Counted from the stretch's first letter, positions 9,501 to 18,405 are shown. The stretch is DNA of 64,000 nt from Haloarcula nitratireducens (GCF_019599505.1 NZ_RKLT01000011.1:32700-96699); one strand, 5' to 3'. Numbers and translations: made by a program. Notes: a model not told the origin generated them from the letters alone.

Positions 9501-9847
9501 TCGAGTCGTGTGACCGTCCGCGTATCCTGTGCGCCATCACCGAAGAGGTACTCCGGCTTCTTGAGTGCCCACCGGAGACGGACTTCGAGCCACTCGGTCA
9601 GTCGGTAGTACCGGGGTCGGGCACGATGCAGGCCGAACAGTACCAGTTCGGTCGCGAGCAGCAATCCTGTCGCTGGCAAGAGGAAGCTGGCAGGGACGAA
9701 CGGCAAGCCAAGGAGTGCGAAGTAGCCAAAGACGGGACAGATGAACAGAACCAGTTCGCCGAAGGTGTACTGGCCCCAGAACTCGGTGGTGCCACCGAGG
9801 TCGTCATGGATGATGTTCGTATTGAATTCGCTGGACGAGTTACTCAT
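6509..9847 (-). CDS. VirB4-family conjugation ATPase with N-terminal membrane segment
   Basis: An 1112-residue protein. Residues ~25-75 form two membrane helices followed by a basic RPRYYRLTEW stretch, resembling a VirB3/PrgI-like domain fused to VirB4. The C-terminal ATPase has Walker A GMPGGGKT at 614-621 and Walker B VEVIIDEAHYLF near 860, followed by ARHQRHAGIRLVMLSQT, the conserved VirB4/TraC arrangement. VirB4 powers pilus assembly and substrate transfer at the cytoplasmic face of the channel. It is longer than the usual ~800 residues, the extra length lying mostly in acidic linkers before the ATPase. The start overlaps the stop of the VirB6-like gene by 8 bp. Confidence 0.85.
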   Translation of the reverse strand: MSNSSSEFNTNIIHDDLGGTTEFWGQYTFGELVLFICPVFGYFALLGLPFVPASFLLPATGLLLATELVLFGLHRARPRYYRLTEWLEVRLRWALKKPEYLFGDGAQDTRTVTRLDRVLPHGVKRIDGAHCGAVQVTPANMALKDDGQWEKAVRSLTDLANSLEGKTNLYVTTREIDREAHVTAHQERLDDADTQRLPMLRGLLMEWLNRHTDGDSEPVDGTEMEREYYIIVSVTDADIDDIDRESASLLGSLESLPVVGRVAEMISSDGLTESERDTYKAKKLKDRVGTTARAVNSLYRCSGDPVSPLQLATLTKEYWACESQSFGNLDETTGLSPVHYSRSQEADALDLDIEDLEGGEVPNFDDDDVGEVPSAFSRPGKEQRSWIAPSAIDWEEDYTVIESETYARTFWVETFPEHPTSGMLERLLLDTELKADVSIHIDPYDAQDAVSAISEWVSSLRVLQEDVGELDTEDLQQDIERAKYIRQAVRRNHASLYRAGVFIRVTADGKEELREQTNHLETLMRDSPANCSIKRATRRQEQGLVTVSPLGGNELGHDRLSSMTGEALGALFPFSSNYLRMADGIRYGTHDHNDSTVLIDPWELETGHSELVTGMPGGGKTHGTQARGLRMMKKRSDVKQVFIDPVGDMRGSAELLDAKRITVSGETPLNPCEMHPTPQHVLDASPDMEPVLAKMDEVYGVIMNFLTSRDIALEMHSGLITFLIQTIFERSAIDPDDPSTHTPANSPTMQDLLDLIDEIQAEPGMFPGAETESAKTTIREYADELSVALQPFRRGSTYGNLAEESNLNLIDNDSKAVYLDLQQVEGSGDGLGKQSFIMQLLLSTLYQQAKNMETKVEVIIDEAHYLFADDANLAFLNQIARHQRHAGIRLVMLSQTLQEFYDGDAAEEIAGMCPIMVHHREPELDGETAKRAGMTSEQQHFVNNAEAGKESVGTDQGYSEALVRIDEHGDYPVQVRTSWEEKRVIDLDTHEKDPVDILIEEQPERIEAFEDFLSTEAMKGVLAHHGLTVDQAENVLSGLSEEELVKAMSVAFDQATADETEETQEQRSPTDDGTLPDSMTDTESQLHVQRQTDSPFTGTDGAPHENGGGSHE

Positions 9848-11477
9848 CGGTAGTCTCCTGTGGAGAATTCATTGCTTGGTCGTCAAGGCGGTAGGCTTCG
9901 GGGCCGAGCACGTCGGCATCGGTTTTCAACTCCGCACGCAGCCGGTCGCCAACGGAATCGAATTCTTGCTCGGTGTCTGGTGTAGACTCCTCGTCGTGGT
10001 GATACACCTCGGTATCAGTATGGTTCGGCACGGGCTCCCCATCCTGAATGGCTCGCGTCGGGCGAGCAGGAGCGCCGCTGTGTGCTGACTGTCCAGACGA
10101 TGGTGACGGCGTGGACGAACGGCCGCCCGCTGAGGACGAGGCCGTGGAGCCACTGCCGCTGTGTGAGGCACCGGTGCTGCTACTCGTCGGCGGGGTACGT
10201 CCGGATGCGCCACCAGTTGCTCCCGATTGGCTCGGTCCGGATGGCGGAGTGACCGTACTGCCAACGCTGCCTGTACTCCCACCACCGCTTCCGCCGCCAC
10301 CGCTACCAGACGAAGGTGGTGAAGATGGCCCGCCTCCAGACGATCCACTTCCCGAAGGTGGGGACGATGCGCCGGACATCTCACGATGAACCATCCGCGC
10401 ACCAGTAGCGGCATCCCGAGAATTACCTTTCAGCACACCCTGTGCGGCCTGGACGGTCCCGCCAGCAGCAGGCCCACCTGCTAGATATGCCCCAGCAGTC
10501 AATCCTGCCCCACCGACTGTCCCAGCAACGCTAGCAGGTTTCTTGCCCGCTGCGACTGCTTTGTCGCTGAGTTTGACGAGTGTCGGGCTGCTCTTCTGGA
10601 GCATCGCCTTCTGCAGTTTCGCACAAAGCAACAGAACGAGCGGGCTGATGAACAGCCCTATGCCGGGCACTCCCCAGTTGTTGACTTCGATGGAGAGGCG
10701 AATGAGCAATGCTGTTGGGATACTCGCTGCGATAGCGCCGGGATACGTCCCTGCAATCTGCTTCGAGAGACCACTGAAGCTCTGGAACGGCCAGACTTCT
10801 AGCGCCCAGAAGGTTGCTACCAACGGCATCGCTAATGTGGTGAGAATCACCGCCATCCATCGGGTGATCGACACCACAAGCACCTTCGCGTAAATATAGA
10901 GCAACGCGAATAGCAGAAGGAATGAGACAGATGGCGAGAAGAGAGACAACTTTCCGAAGACAAACAGTTCCGTGACTATCTCTCCTTTTTCGGCCGTGGT
11001 AAATGTCGAGATGCTCTGTCCAAGGACATCAAAAAATTGCAATGACAGGGACGCAATTGGAAGCCAGAAGAAGAGAGCAAGGAACGCCAAGACCATCCGA
11101 CGGCCAACCTTTTTTCGAACTGCAGGGTTGATCGCTTGATAGCGAACCCCCACTGCGGCAAGGACAATAAGCTGAATTCCGAACGCCAATCCCACGATAT
11201 ATTCGAAGTAAAGAGTGTCTATGAGCGTATTCCACGGACTGTTTACGGCGCTCTTGAATGCAATATTCAGTCCACTCGCGCCAGCTCCCTCTGGCGCTGG
11301 AGTGCCGACGAGCGGCTCAATGAGGACATCCAGCACGTACTTCCGGAACCAACTCTCGAATTCCTCTGGAAACAAGTTGAGGAGATCAAGTAGTGACTGG
11401 AAGAACGTGTCTCTGAGAGTTCCTAGCCCATTACCTTGACCTCCGGTTGGCGCCGGAGTCGGAGTCTGACTCGGCAT
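9840..11477 (-). CDS. VirB6/TrbL-like polytopic membrane protein with Ser/Gly-rich tail
   Basis: A 545-residue protein. After a soluble start, residues ~80-310 contain about six hydrophobic helices, for example EYIVGLAFGIQLIVLAAVGV and VSFLLLFALLYIYAKVLVV. A low-complexity Ser/Gly/Pro/Thr region follows at about 350-480, then an acidic C-terminus. Inner-membrane channel proteins VirB6/TrbL sit next to VirB4 and have this kind of topology, so the assignment comes from topology plus position rather than a motif. The long disordered tail is unusual and may face the cytoplasm or be glycosylated outside; orientation cannot be read here. Confidence 0.6.
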   Translation of the reverse strand: MPSQTPTPAPTGGQGNGLGTLRDTFFQSLLDLLNLFPEEFESWFRKYVLDVLIEPLVGTPAPEGAGASGLNIAFKSAVNSPWNTLIDTLYFEYIVGLAFGIQLIVLAAVGVRYQAINPAVRKKVGRRMVLAFLALFFWLPIASLSLQFFDVLGQSISTFTTAEKGEIVTELFVFGKLSLFSPSVSFLLLFALLYIYAKVLVVSITRWMAVILTTLAMPLVATFWALEVWPFQSFSGLSKQIAGTYPGAIAASIPTALLIRLSIEVNNWGVPGIGLFISPLVLLLCAKLQKAMLQKSSPTLVKLSDKAVAAGKKPASVAGTVGGAGLTAGAYLAGGPAAGGTVQAAQGVLKGNSRDAATGARMVHREMSGASSPPSGSGSSGGGPSSPPSSGSGGGGSGGGSTGSVGSTVTPPSGPSQSGATGGASGRTPPTSSSTGASHSGSGSTASSSAGGRSSTPSPSSGQSAHSGAPARPTRAIQDGEPVPNHTDTEVYHHDEESTPDTEQEFDSVGDRLRAELKTDADVLGPEAYRLDDQAMNSPQETTDE

Positions 11478-11480
11478 CGG

Positions 11481-12371
11481 TTACTCTGTCTGTGCCTCGG
11501 TCTGTGTTCGTTCAACGATGCTCTGCTCCCCTTTCAGCGAGATCTGACACGAATTCTCTCCATCAGAGCTGTAGCTAAACGTCTGAGTGAAGGTAACGGG
11601 ATCACTGAACGCCGGTTTCAGTGTCAACGTAGCTTCTCGTGTGTGATTTTCTGGACAGCCGAAAATTTCTGCGAGGTAGGTACGCACCGGTAGCAGCTTT
11701 GTCGACCCCGGTTTGACCATCATATCGATGGTATAGTCCGACGTCTTACTGTCGAACGCTTCTAGATGCGGCCCATCTTTCGAAATGACTTGCCGAGCAA
11801 TGTCCGCGTGTTGCCCAGTGTTTTCGACGAGAAGACCGATCGGTCTTCGCCCATCACGTTCTGGCGGTGGGAGTTCAGTGGAGTCATCTGGACTGATGAC
11901 ATCGCGGAGTTCAAGTGATGCCGAATAGGTCACCGGGATCTCAACTTCCGTCTGTTCGCCGATGAGGACCAGCGTGTTCTTTCCCTGTGTAATCCGTTCG
12001 GACGAGTCGTCAGTAAGGCGCGCAACAACGAAGTTGGCGACAGTCTCACGGGCAGATATCAATGCTTGGTTTACCTCATTTCCCATCCCGTTTATCAACG
12101 CAATCCGGGTAATCCTCGAGTCCTCTGCAAGTTTGAAATGGGCCTTGACTTGGGGACTGACACCAGCTTTTGGCTTGAAGGTCATCGATTCCAGGACATC
12201 TGACCTCGAACTGGGACTCTGCGTCGCAGTCGGTCCTGCAGCGGTGCTGTTCGACGACCCACCGATGTTGCTACATCCGGCGAGTGCCGCCATACCACCG
12301 CCCATCGTACCAAGGAGTGTTCGTCGGTCGATACAGCTCGATTCCGTCGATTGTGAAGTCTCGTCTGTCAT
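11481..12371 (-). CDS. Tat-exported lipoprotein of the transfer operon
   Basis: The start at 12371 is fixed by an ATGA overlap with the upstream gene; the longer open frame to 12512 would run inside it. The 296-residue protein carries a twin-arginine signal (DRRTLLGTMGGGMAALAGC) ending in a lipobox, so it should be exported folded and anchored by a lipid. The mature part begins with a Ser/Thr linker and continues as a beta-rich domain. Only 3 bp separate it from the VirB6-like gene. It may play the part of VirB7/VirB9-type outer subunits, although no sequence motif links it to them. Confidence 0.65.
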   Translation of the reverse strand: MTDETSQSTESSCIDRRTLLGTMGGGMAALAGCSNIGGSSNSTAAGPTATQSPSSRSDVLESMTFKPKAGVSPQVKAHFKLAEDSRITRIALINGMGNEVNQALISARETVANFVVARLTDDSSERITQGKNTLVLIGEQTEVEIPVTYSASLELRDVISPDDSTELPPPERDGRRPIGLLVENTGQHADIARQVISKDGPHLEAFDSKTSDYTIDMMVKPGSTKLLPVRTYLAEIFGCPENHTREATLTLKPAFSDPVTFTQTFSYSSDGENSCQISLKGEQSIVERTQTEAQTE

Positions 12372-14206
12372 GCTGAATAGATGCCAAGCAATCGTCCGTT
12401 CGTCCAAACGTCGAATCCGTACAGCAACAGCCCCAGCGGCAGGAACCACAGCACGGTTACTACCACCAGGTCCAGAATATCGGTGAACTGTGGGACGCTG
12501 GACCCGAGCCATTCCACCGTTGTTGTCCGTTCAGTCGCAACGACGTTACTGACGACCGGGTTCCCCTGTTCCCACCAGTAATACTTCGGCTGGTAGGTCA
12601 GGACCACCTGATCGAGACCGCGCTCCGGTATCGTGATAGTGAACGTCCCGCGTTCGCCGGGGCCGAGCGTATGAGTCCGCGTGCTGTTGAGAGCGGTCAC
12701 CGTTACGTTTCCGAAGTCGACGGGATACCCCCGCGTCGAGCGAACTGTCACCGCCAGCGTTGTCCCGTTCGTAGTTCGGTTAACCACTGTCGCGCTCATG
12801 TTAGCCGGATACGCATCGACAACAGCCGATGTCGAGAGCCGGCTCTCCGTGGTGTCTCCACGAACAATGCTATGTACTGCCGGTGACCGATAGGCACTCA
12901 GTGGATGGGTGTCGTTTGCCCGGAGTGCGAAGCGCTCCGTTCGGGTATGGGTCGCAGATTGGTTCAGTCGCACGTCGACTGGGAGTGGGGCCTTGTTCGC
13001 TTCCGGCCCTTTCCGGTAGGAGACGACGAAATCCCGCTGGATACGCTCGTAGTCGTCGCCGACTTCGAAGAACTGTGCGTCCGCCGCCAGCGAGTGCTGA
13101 TCGAGGTTCGCCAGTGGGCCTCGCCGAGCGGGTATCGCATGGACCTGCAACGGGCGAACCCGCTGTGTCGACGAGACGTTCGTTCCCGATGATGTGTTCC
13201 ACTGCGCCCAGCCCGGCGGACTCCGGGTGTAGAACCGCCAGCGACTGTAGACCACGTCGCCCGTCTCGAACGCCACACTACGCCACAGATTCGGGACTGT
13301 CAGACTGACCCCCGTACTGTTGCGGTGATTCGCCAGCGACACCGTTGCGTCCGATGCCGTCACCTCGTAGGCAGTGACCTGCCGCGAATCGCGTAGCGTT
13401 CGATTGTACGTCGTCGTGTTACTTTCACCGCTGTCAGCTGTCTGGTTCACTGTGACCGAGAGCGACAACCGCACTGTCAGCGTCGTCGGGCCGGTGAGAT
13501 TTCGATACTGGAGTTCTGCCGTTGGCGACGTCGCCGTGTCCTGCCGCGTCCCGTTGGCGTAGAGGCCAACCGCGTTGACGCTCGCCGACTCGATAATACA
13601 GGAGTCGGTCTCCGTTTTGTTCGCACAGCCAAGGGCCGAGCCGTTGTAGGCCCCAATCGTTCGAACCGTCCCGTTCGGGCGAACGTACTGTGTCGTCTGG
13701 GACCCGTTGTGGACGACCGTCGAGGGATTGATCGCGAAAATCTCGACGTACGACGTGTTTGCCACGAGGCTCTCGGTCGATGCGACCCGTGCTGGATACT
13801 GTGACCCGCTACTGTTGTTATAGCGGTTGAGTTCGCGGTCGTTCCACGCTTCGATGGCGGGTGGTGCGCGGAACATGATGTCCCCCGAGCAGGACAGGCG
13901 GCCCAGTGGACTCAACGACGACGTGTTGTCAACACGCGCGTAGTCTGCGTCACCCGACCAGTACGCCCGGAACGACGACGAATTGAACGTATGCGTGTAG
14001 TTCGGTGGAGTGGTTCCCGGCCGCTCAAATCGGGCCGAGCGGTTCGCAACGCACTGATGTCCTGTTCTGCCGACTGTCTGGGTGCCAGTCTCGTTGGATA
14101 CCTGCGGTGACGCTGCAGTGCTATCTGGAGCTGAGGCAGCTACCGCTGGTGTCACCAGACTACTGGCGACGACCGCGATCACGACGAGTCGGCCTATGAG
14201 TGACAT
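12368..14206 (-). CDS. Large secreted protein with C-terminal membrane anchor
   Basis: A 612-residue protein with a signal peptide (MSLIGRLVVIAVVASSLVTP... ending AVAAS) and one hydrophobic segment near the C-terminus (ILDLVVVTVLWFLPLGLLLYGF), so most of it should lie outside the cell. The ectodomain is rich in NxS/T sequons (for example FNSSSF, VDNTSS, RNLTGP), the sites used for archaeal N-glycosylation. Repeated beta-type segments near the end resemble CARF/IG-like modules of haloarchaeal surface proteins. It lies between pilin and lipoprotein genes, so an adhesin or extracellular channel part of the mating machine is a reasonable inference. Family not recognised. Confidence 0.6.
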   Translation of the reverse strand: MSLIGRLVVIAVVASSLVTPAVAASAPDSTAASPQVSNETGTQTVGRTGHQCVANRSARFERPGTTPPNYTHTFNSSSFRAYWSGDADYARVDNTSSLSPLGRLSCSGDIMFRAPPAIEAWNDRELNRYNNSSGSQYPARVASTESLVANTSYVEIFAINPSTVVHNGSQTTQYVRPNGTVRTIGAYNGSALGCANKTETDSCIIESASVNAVGLYANGTRQDTATSPTAELQYRNLTGPTTLTVRLSLSVTVNQTADSGESNTTTYNRTLRDSRQVTAYEVTASDATVSLANHRNSTGVSLTVPNLWRSVAFETGDVVYSRWRFYTRSPPGWAQWNTSSGTNVSSTQRVRPLQVHAIPARRGPLANLDQHSLAADAQFFEVGDDYERIQRDFVVSYRKGPEANKAPLPVDVRLNQSATHTRTERFALRANDTHPLSAYRSPAVHSIVRGDTTESRLSTSAVVDAYPANMSATVVNRTTNGTTLAVTVRSTRGYPVDFGNVTVTALNSTRTHTLGPGERGTFTITIPERGLDQVVLTYQPKYYWWEQGNPVVSNVVATERTTTVEWLGSSVPQFTDILDLVVVTVLWFLPLGLLLYGFDVWTNGRLLGIYSA

Positions 14207-14233
14207 CAGTAATGGAGGGGTGTGGGAGCGTCG

Positions 14234-14707
14234 TTAGCCGCCGAAGGGATTGACGCAACTGGAGAATGAAAAGCCGAGCTCGCTGCCCAGCTTCGAGATA
14301 ATCTCCGGAGCGATCAAGGCCAGGAACACGATGGCCAGTCCAGTCACCGAGAGAATCAGATCCTGGCGTGCCTGATTTTGCTGGTTCGGATTCCCTGTCG
14401 CCCGCATGTACGAGAGCCCACTCCGACCCGTGAAGAACATCGCTGCTGGCATCCCTAGTGCTGCTATCGCACCAAAGACGAGACTGATTGCCGTCTCGAC
14501 AGGCGTCCCACAGTACACCGAACCGACGCTGGTCTGGGCCATCGCCGACCCGCTAAAGAGGACGACGATAAGCGATAGCTGGAGGAGTGATCGAAACCGT
14601 GGCTTGCCCATTGCAGTGAGCAAGCCCTGCCGGGCACGCTCACGAATAGTCGTACGGCGAGTTTGGTTGGATGGCGAGTCGTCCGATGCGTTCGATGTTG
14701 CACTCAT
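14234..14707 (-). CDS. VirB2/TrbC-like conjugative pilin
   Basis: A 157-residue protein with a basic cytoplasmic leader (residues 1-42), a hydrophobic signal-like helix (LLQLSLIVVLFSGSAMAQ) with an AxA-type cleavage site, and then two hydrophobic helices (about 72-92 and 117-137) joined by a short polar loop with GNPNQQNQARQ. That is the VirB2/TrbC pilin topology. Two Cys residues, one after the signal and one near the C-terminus, could form a disulfide. It is the first gene of the transfer operon, 27 bp upstream of the secreted protein. The leader is long for the family. Confidence 0.65.
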   Translation of the reverse strand: MSATSNASDDSPSNQTRRTTIRERARQGLLTAMGKPRFRSLLQLSLIVVLFSGSAMAQTSVGSVYCGTPVETAISLVFGAIAALGMPAAMFFTGRSGLSYMRATGNPNQQNQARQDLILSVTGLAIVFLALIAPEIISKLGSELGFSFSSCVNPFGG

Positions 14708-14819
14708 GTGAACTTGGATACTGATCGCTCTAGTTAGCTGGCGATACTGCAGATGACCCTGTTCAGCGATGCCGGGTGAACGCCATCACACGCACCCAGC
14801 CGGGATACAGGCTGTTTCG

Positions 14820-14945
14820 TCTGACGTCAGTGTCAGATATATTTGAAATCTACCGTTGGAATCGTGGTGTAATCAACTCCGGGTTCATACATTCCTCTCT
14901 TTCCGAGGGTTGTCGGATATACTCACCCCTGGTGACAGTGTCACC
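14820..14945. promoter_or_regulatory. Two palindromes upstream of the transfer operon
   Basis: CTGACGTCAG at 14820-14829 is a 10-bp palindrome directly followed by TGTCAG. GGTGACA-G-TGTCACC at 14931-14945 is a perfect 7+1+7 palindrome. Both contain CAGTGTCA. They lie between the pilin start (14707) and the 3' end of the P450 gene, so they are candidate operators or part of a transfer origin. Confidence 0.4.
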
Positions 14946-14997
14946 GGGCGTGAACACGTAAAAGGGACAGCAAATAACGAGGAGAGTAAAAGATGTG

Positions 14998-16341
14998 TTA
15001 TCGGCGGTTTAGACGCATTGGCATCCCATTCTCGGTGCGAATCGTAATCCGTGGTTCGAGCGTGGGCTCTCGATTCGCTGTCCAGTCAAGCTGGAACCGC
15101 TGCCCGATCATCGCGAGAGCGATTTTCGCTTCGAGTAGTGCGAACTCTCGGCCAATACAGGTCCGTCGCCCACCACCAAACGGCGCATACGCAAAGTCTG
15201 GCAAGCTCTTTCTGAATTCGTCCGTCCATCGATCAGGACGGAATTCGAGTGGGTCGTCGTAGAACTGCTCGTCTCGATGAATATGAATCAGCGAGAGATG
15301 GAGTTCGTGCCCCTCCGGAATGTGATACCCATCCATCTCGACATCGGTGGTCGTCTTGCGGGGAATCGTATGAATCGGGGGATAGAGTCGAAGCACTTCA
15401 GTGAGGATACGGTCTGTCACCTCCAGTTTCTCAATTTCTTCAAGAGAAGGCGAGGTGCCATCGAGGACTGTATCGAGTTCGTCATGGAACTCCTTACGGA
15501 TGGTCGGATGCGTGGCGAGCAGATACCACGTGAACGCGAGTGCAGTCGCTGTGGTTTCATGCCCCGCAAAGACCATCGTGACGAGTTGATCCTCGATTTC
15601 CTCAGTGGTCAGCTGCTTCCCATCTTGGCTATCGCGAGTCTGTTCGAGTCGCGAGAGGAGATCCATAGTGTCTGAATCGCCGGATTGTTGTGGGGGACCA
15701 GCCGACATTCCATTTGCCAAGAGTGTTCTCACTTCTTTTTGAAGCCGGTTAGTGGACTCCTTGAAGCGTCGACGAGCCGGTGTCGGCATCCAGTGTGGAA
15801 GAATCCACGAGGTCGGCGCGAACCATTCGTTGAGTCCATCAGCAGCCTCGCGGATGTCTGAATCCTCGCCTGGAGACAATTCTCGACCGAATAACGTCGC
15901 AAAGAGAATCTCGAGTGTGAGCGCACTCATCTCCTCCTCGATGTCTCGGGTTTCACCATCCTCCCATGTCGCAAGTCGCTGTTCGATGCAGGTGACCATC
16001 TCATCGACGTAGCCGGTGATTCGGTCACGGAAAAACAGCGGTTGCAAAATATCACGCTGCTGTCGCCATTGCTGTCCCTCAACTGAGAGTAATCCACTCC
16101 CGAACGCTCGGCGAAAATCCTCTGTTTTCCCAAATTTCTCGACGTCGTCGACAAGGACCTGAGAGAGATAATCTGGGTGGGCAAGCACGAATACGTCATC
16201 AACGCTCGGAAGCTCCATCCGATAGAGATCTCCACACTCTGTCGTGGCCTCTTCTACGAACTCAAATGGATCACGTGCGTAGCGAAGTGAGTGCTGGAGG
16301 ACTGGATGCTTGGATGGTGCTGGTGGTAGCTGACCGCTCAC
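14998..16341 (-). CDS. Cytochrome P450
   Basis: A 447-residue P450 monooxygenase with all hallmark motifs: I-helix AGHETTATAL (about residue 250), K-helix ExxR in EVLRLYPP (about 315), and the heme loop FGGGRRTCIGREFA with the proximal Cys near residue 395. No membrane anchor or signal is seen, so it should be soluble and need a separate ferredoxin and reductase, which are not next to it. Substrate unknown; related bacterial P450s hydroxylate fatty acids, terpenes or carotenoids. It is divergent from the regulator at 16533, which may control it. Confidence 0.95.
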   Translation of the reverse strand: MSGQLPPAPSKHPVLQHSLRYARDPFEFVEEATTECGDLYRMELPSVDDVFVLAHPDYLSQVLVDDVEKFGKTEDFRRAFGSGLLSVEGQQWRQQRDILQPLFFRDRITGYVDEMVTCIEQRLATWEDGETRDIEEEMSALTLEILFATLFGRELSPGEDSDIREAADGLNEWFAPTSWILPHWMPTPARRRFKESTNRLQKEVRTLLANGMSAGPPQQSGDSDTMDLLSRLEQTRDSQDGKQLTTEEIEDQLVTMVFAGHETTATALAFTWYLLATHPTIRKEFHDELDTVLDGTSPSLEEIEKLEVTDRILTEVLRLYPPIHTIPRKTTTDVEMDGYHIPEGHELHLSLIHIHRDEQFYDDPLEFRPDRWTDEFRKSLPDFAYAPFGGGRRTCIGREFALLEAKIALAMIGQRFQLDWTANREPTLEPRITIRTENGMPMRLNRR

Positions 16342-16532
16342 ATCTTCCGCTCTCGGCCGGTCCCATGTAAATACTACCGGCCTACAACTCTACGGTTACT
16401 AGAATGACACGAGATGGTTGTCAAGCGATGGCAACTCCGTCCACTAACACGACAGATAAATTTGAACTCTAGAGTCAACTTCTCGATAAATTCATAGGGG
16501 GAGGGATAATAATTGATTATAGGTGCGAAAGT

Positions 16533-17639
16533 GTGACACGCGATGATCGTGTGGCGACGAATCCACTAACGGACGAGCAAGTAGTTATTCGTGAGACCAT
16601 CAACAATCTGGTTGATTCGGCCCGACTAGATGTCCTCCGCGCACTTGCGGAACAAGCCCAGACACCATCGGCTATCAACGCTCAAGGGGTGGTCACACGT
16701 CAAACTGCGTCGGACCATCTGGCCCGGTTTACAGAACGAGGACTCACGAAACCAGTTGCTGAGCAGTGCGGATATGAACTCACTGCTGGTGGAAAAATCA
16801 CGCTTGAAGCCATTGAAACGTGCCTTGATGTACTAGACACTGATCAGCTGGCCTGTCTCACCCGCTCTACGCATGCACTCAACGTGTTAAACAGCCTCGC
16901 TGCCGGATCAGCTCGGCCACATGAACTCGCTAGGGCTGGAGCAGATGCCCCCTCTCGCTCGACTGTTCAACGGATGCTCAACATGTGTGAAGCGCAGGGC
17001 TGGAGTAGCACTACTGGCGGAACTCACCGGCTCACACCTGCAGGCCAGACAGTGTTAGATGCATACAACGACCTCGCGCTCTCGATCGAACAAGTAGTGG
17101 AGAAAGCTCCGTGGCTGCAGCGACTCGACCAGTGTCGGTCGGATCTCCCAGTGCAGGCACTTGCCGACGCGAAGGTCGTCACGTCCTGTCCAGATTCGCC
17201 GGGAATTGTCTTTGGAGCCGCGCTTGATCTCTGTGATCCACAACTCGACCAATTTCGAGCACTTACATCGATTTACAATCCTCCTCTTTTCAGAGCCTAC
17301 AATCGGTTGCTCAAGTGGGGGCTCCCAGGAGAGGCAATCGTCGACAACTTCGTCTACGAAAAGCTCCACGCACAGGGATTAGAGCATTTTCTTGACGATT
17401 CAGAGTTTGCGGACTTCGATATCGGATGGCTTGAAGAACAATTAACGCTCGGCATCGGGCTGTACGATGATCGGAAAGTCACCATTGGAGCGTACAATGA
17501 AACCGGTGATGCAACCCATATTGCGATGCTTGTCAGCACCAATCAGACAGTCGTTGACTGGGGCATTGACCTCTACAATACATACTGGGAACGGGCTCAC
17601 CGCAAGGCGGAGCAGGCCCCAAAAGTTGTGAGTGGCTGA
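16533..17639 (+). CDS. Winged-helix transcriptional regulator
   Basis: A 368-residue protein starting at GTG 16533. An N-terminal winged-helix domain (LVDSARLDVLRALAEQAQTP through RQTASDHLARFTERGL) is followed by a second one (ARPHELARAGADAPSRSTVQRML) and a C-terminal domain with FDIGWLEEQLTLGIGLYDDRKVTIGAYNE. This tandem-wHTH plus C-terminal sensor plan is widespread in haloarchaeal regulators (FilR1-like). It is divergently oriented to the P450 gene with a 190-bp intergenic region, so it is a candidate local regulator. A TATA-like GATTATA lies about 20 bp upstream of the GTG, close for a leaderless start. Confidence 0.8.
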   Translation: MTRDDRVATNPLTDEQVVIRETINNLVDSARLDVLRALAEQAQTPSAINAQGVVTRQTASDHLARFTERGLTKPVAEQCGYELTAGGKITLEAIETCLDVLDTDQLACLTRSTHALNVLNSLAAGSARPHELARAGADAPSRSTVQRMLNMCEAQGWSSTTGGTHRLTPAGQTVLDAYNDLALSIEQVVEKAPWLQRLDQCRSDLPVQALADAKVVTSCPDSPGIVFGAALDLCDPQLDQFRALTSIYNPPLFRAYNRLLKWGLPGEAIVDNFVYEKLHAQGLEHFLDDSEFADFDIGWLEEQLTLGIGLYDDRKVTIGAYNETGDATHIAMLVSTNQTVVDWGIDLYNTYWERAHRKAEQAPKVVSG

Positions 17640-17767
17640 ACTAGCAGGTAGTGAACTCAGAGTCGCGAATAGTGGTGACATGAAGAAAATCTCAGTTACT
17701 GTCAAACGACGACCGGGAAGTTCTGTTTCTCCGCTATCAGTCACAGCGACCAGTTCATCGCACAAAC

Positions 17768-18328
17768 TCAGTCCAGTAAGCCGAGATCGCTCAGCTGGTC
17801 TTCGATTACGGTGAGTGCGTCTTCGGCATCGCTCAATCGCTTGCCACCCGTGATGACGAGTTTCCCGCTGCCGAACAGCAGTGCCACAACATCCGGTTCG
17901 TCGAGTCGATAGACAAGTCCCGGGAACTGCTCTGGTTCGTACTCGATATGCTCGAGACCGAGCCCGATCGCAATCGCATTCAAATTCAAGTTTGCTTTTA
18001 AATCAGCGCTCGAGACGACATTCTGGATATCGATCGTTGGTGAGTCGTCAACCTCGACGCCCAAACTACGGAGTTCATCAAAGACTTGTTCGAGAGCAGT
18101 CTCGACAGCGTCTACACTTTTCGCCCCGGTACACACCACTTTTCCCGAGCGGAAAATCAAGGACGCGGCCTTCGGATCCTGCATCCGATAGACGAGGCCG
18201 GGAAAATTTTCTGGATCGTAGTCCGTTGCTTCGAGATCCATCGCCAGCGTTTCGAGATCAAGCTCCTGGCCGATATCGCTCGATGCAACAACATTCTCTA
18301 CTTTGATCGACTCTGCTGAGAGACTCAT
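17768..18328 (-). CDS. tbp: TATA-box-binding protein (TBP)
   Basis: A 186-residue TBP made of two direct repeats of about 90 residues. Each repeat shows the FPGLVYR signature (FPGLVYRMQDP and FPGLVYRLDEP) followed by a GK(V/L)V(I)(C)TG turn that inserts into the DNA minor groove. It is full-length and intact. On haloarchaeal replicons TBP paralogues work with TFB paralogues to choose promoters; a TFB gene is in this same window at 62825. A TATA-like TTTTAAG lies about 27 bp upstream on the minus strand, so the mRNA is probably leaderless. Confidence 0.97.
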   Translation of the reverse strand: MSLSAESIKVENVVASSDIGQELDLETLAMDLEATDYDPENFPGLVYRMQDPKAASLIFRSGKVVCTGAKSVDAVETALEQVFDELRSLGVEVDDSPTIDIQNVVSSADLKANLNLNAIAIGLGLEHIEYEPEQFPGLVYRLDEPDVVALLFGSGKLVITGGKRLSDAEDALTVIEDQLSDLGLLD

Positions 18329-18405
18329 TGTAATACCCTGCTCCCACTGTCCTCTTAAAACAGGGCCTGATTCAGAGCGAACGAGACCAAATTGTTCGAG
18401 TGAGC

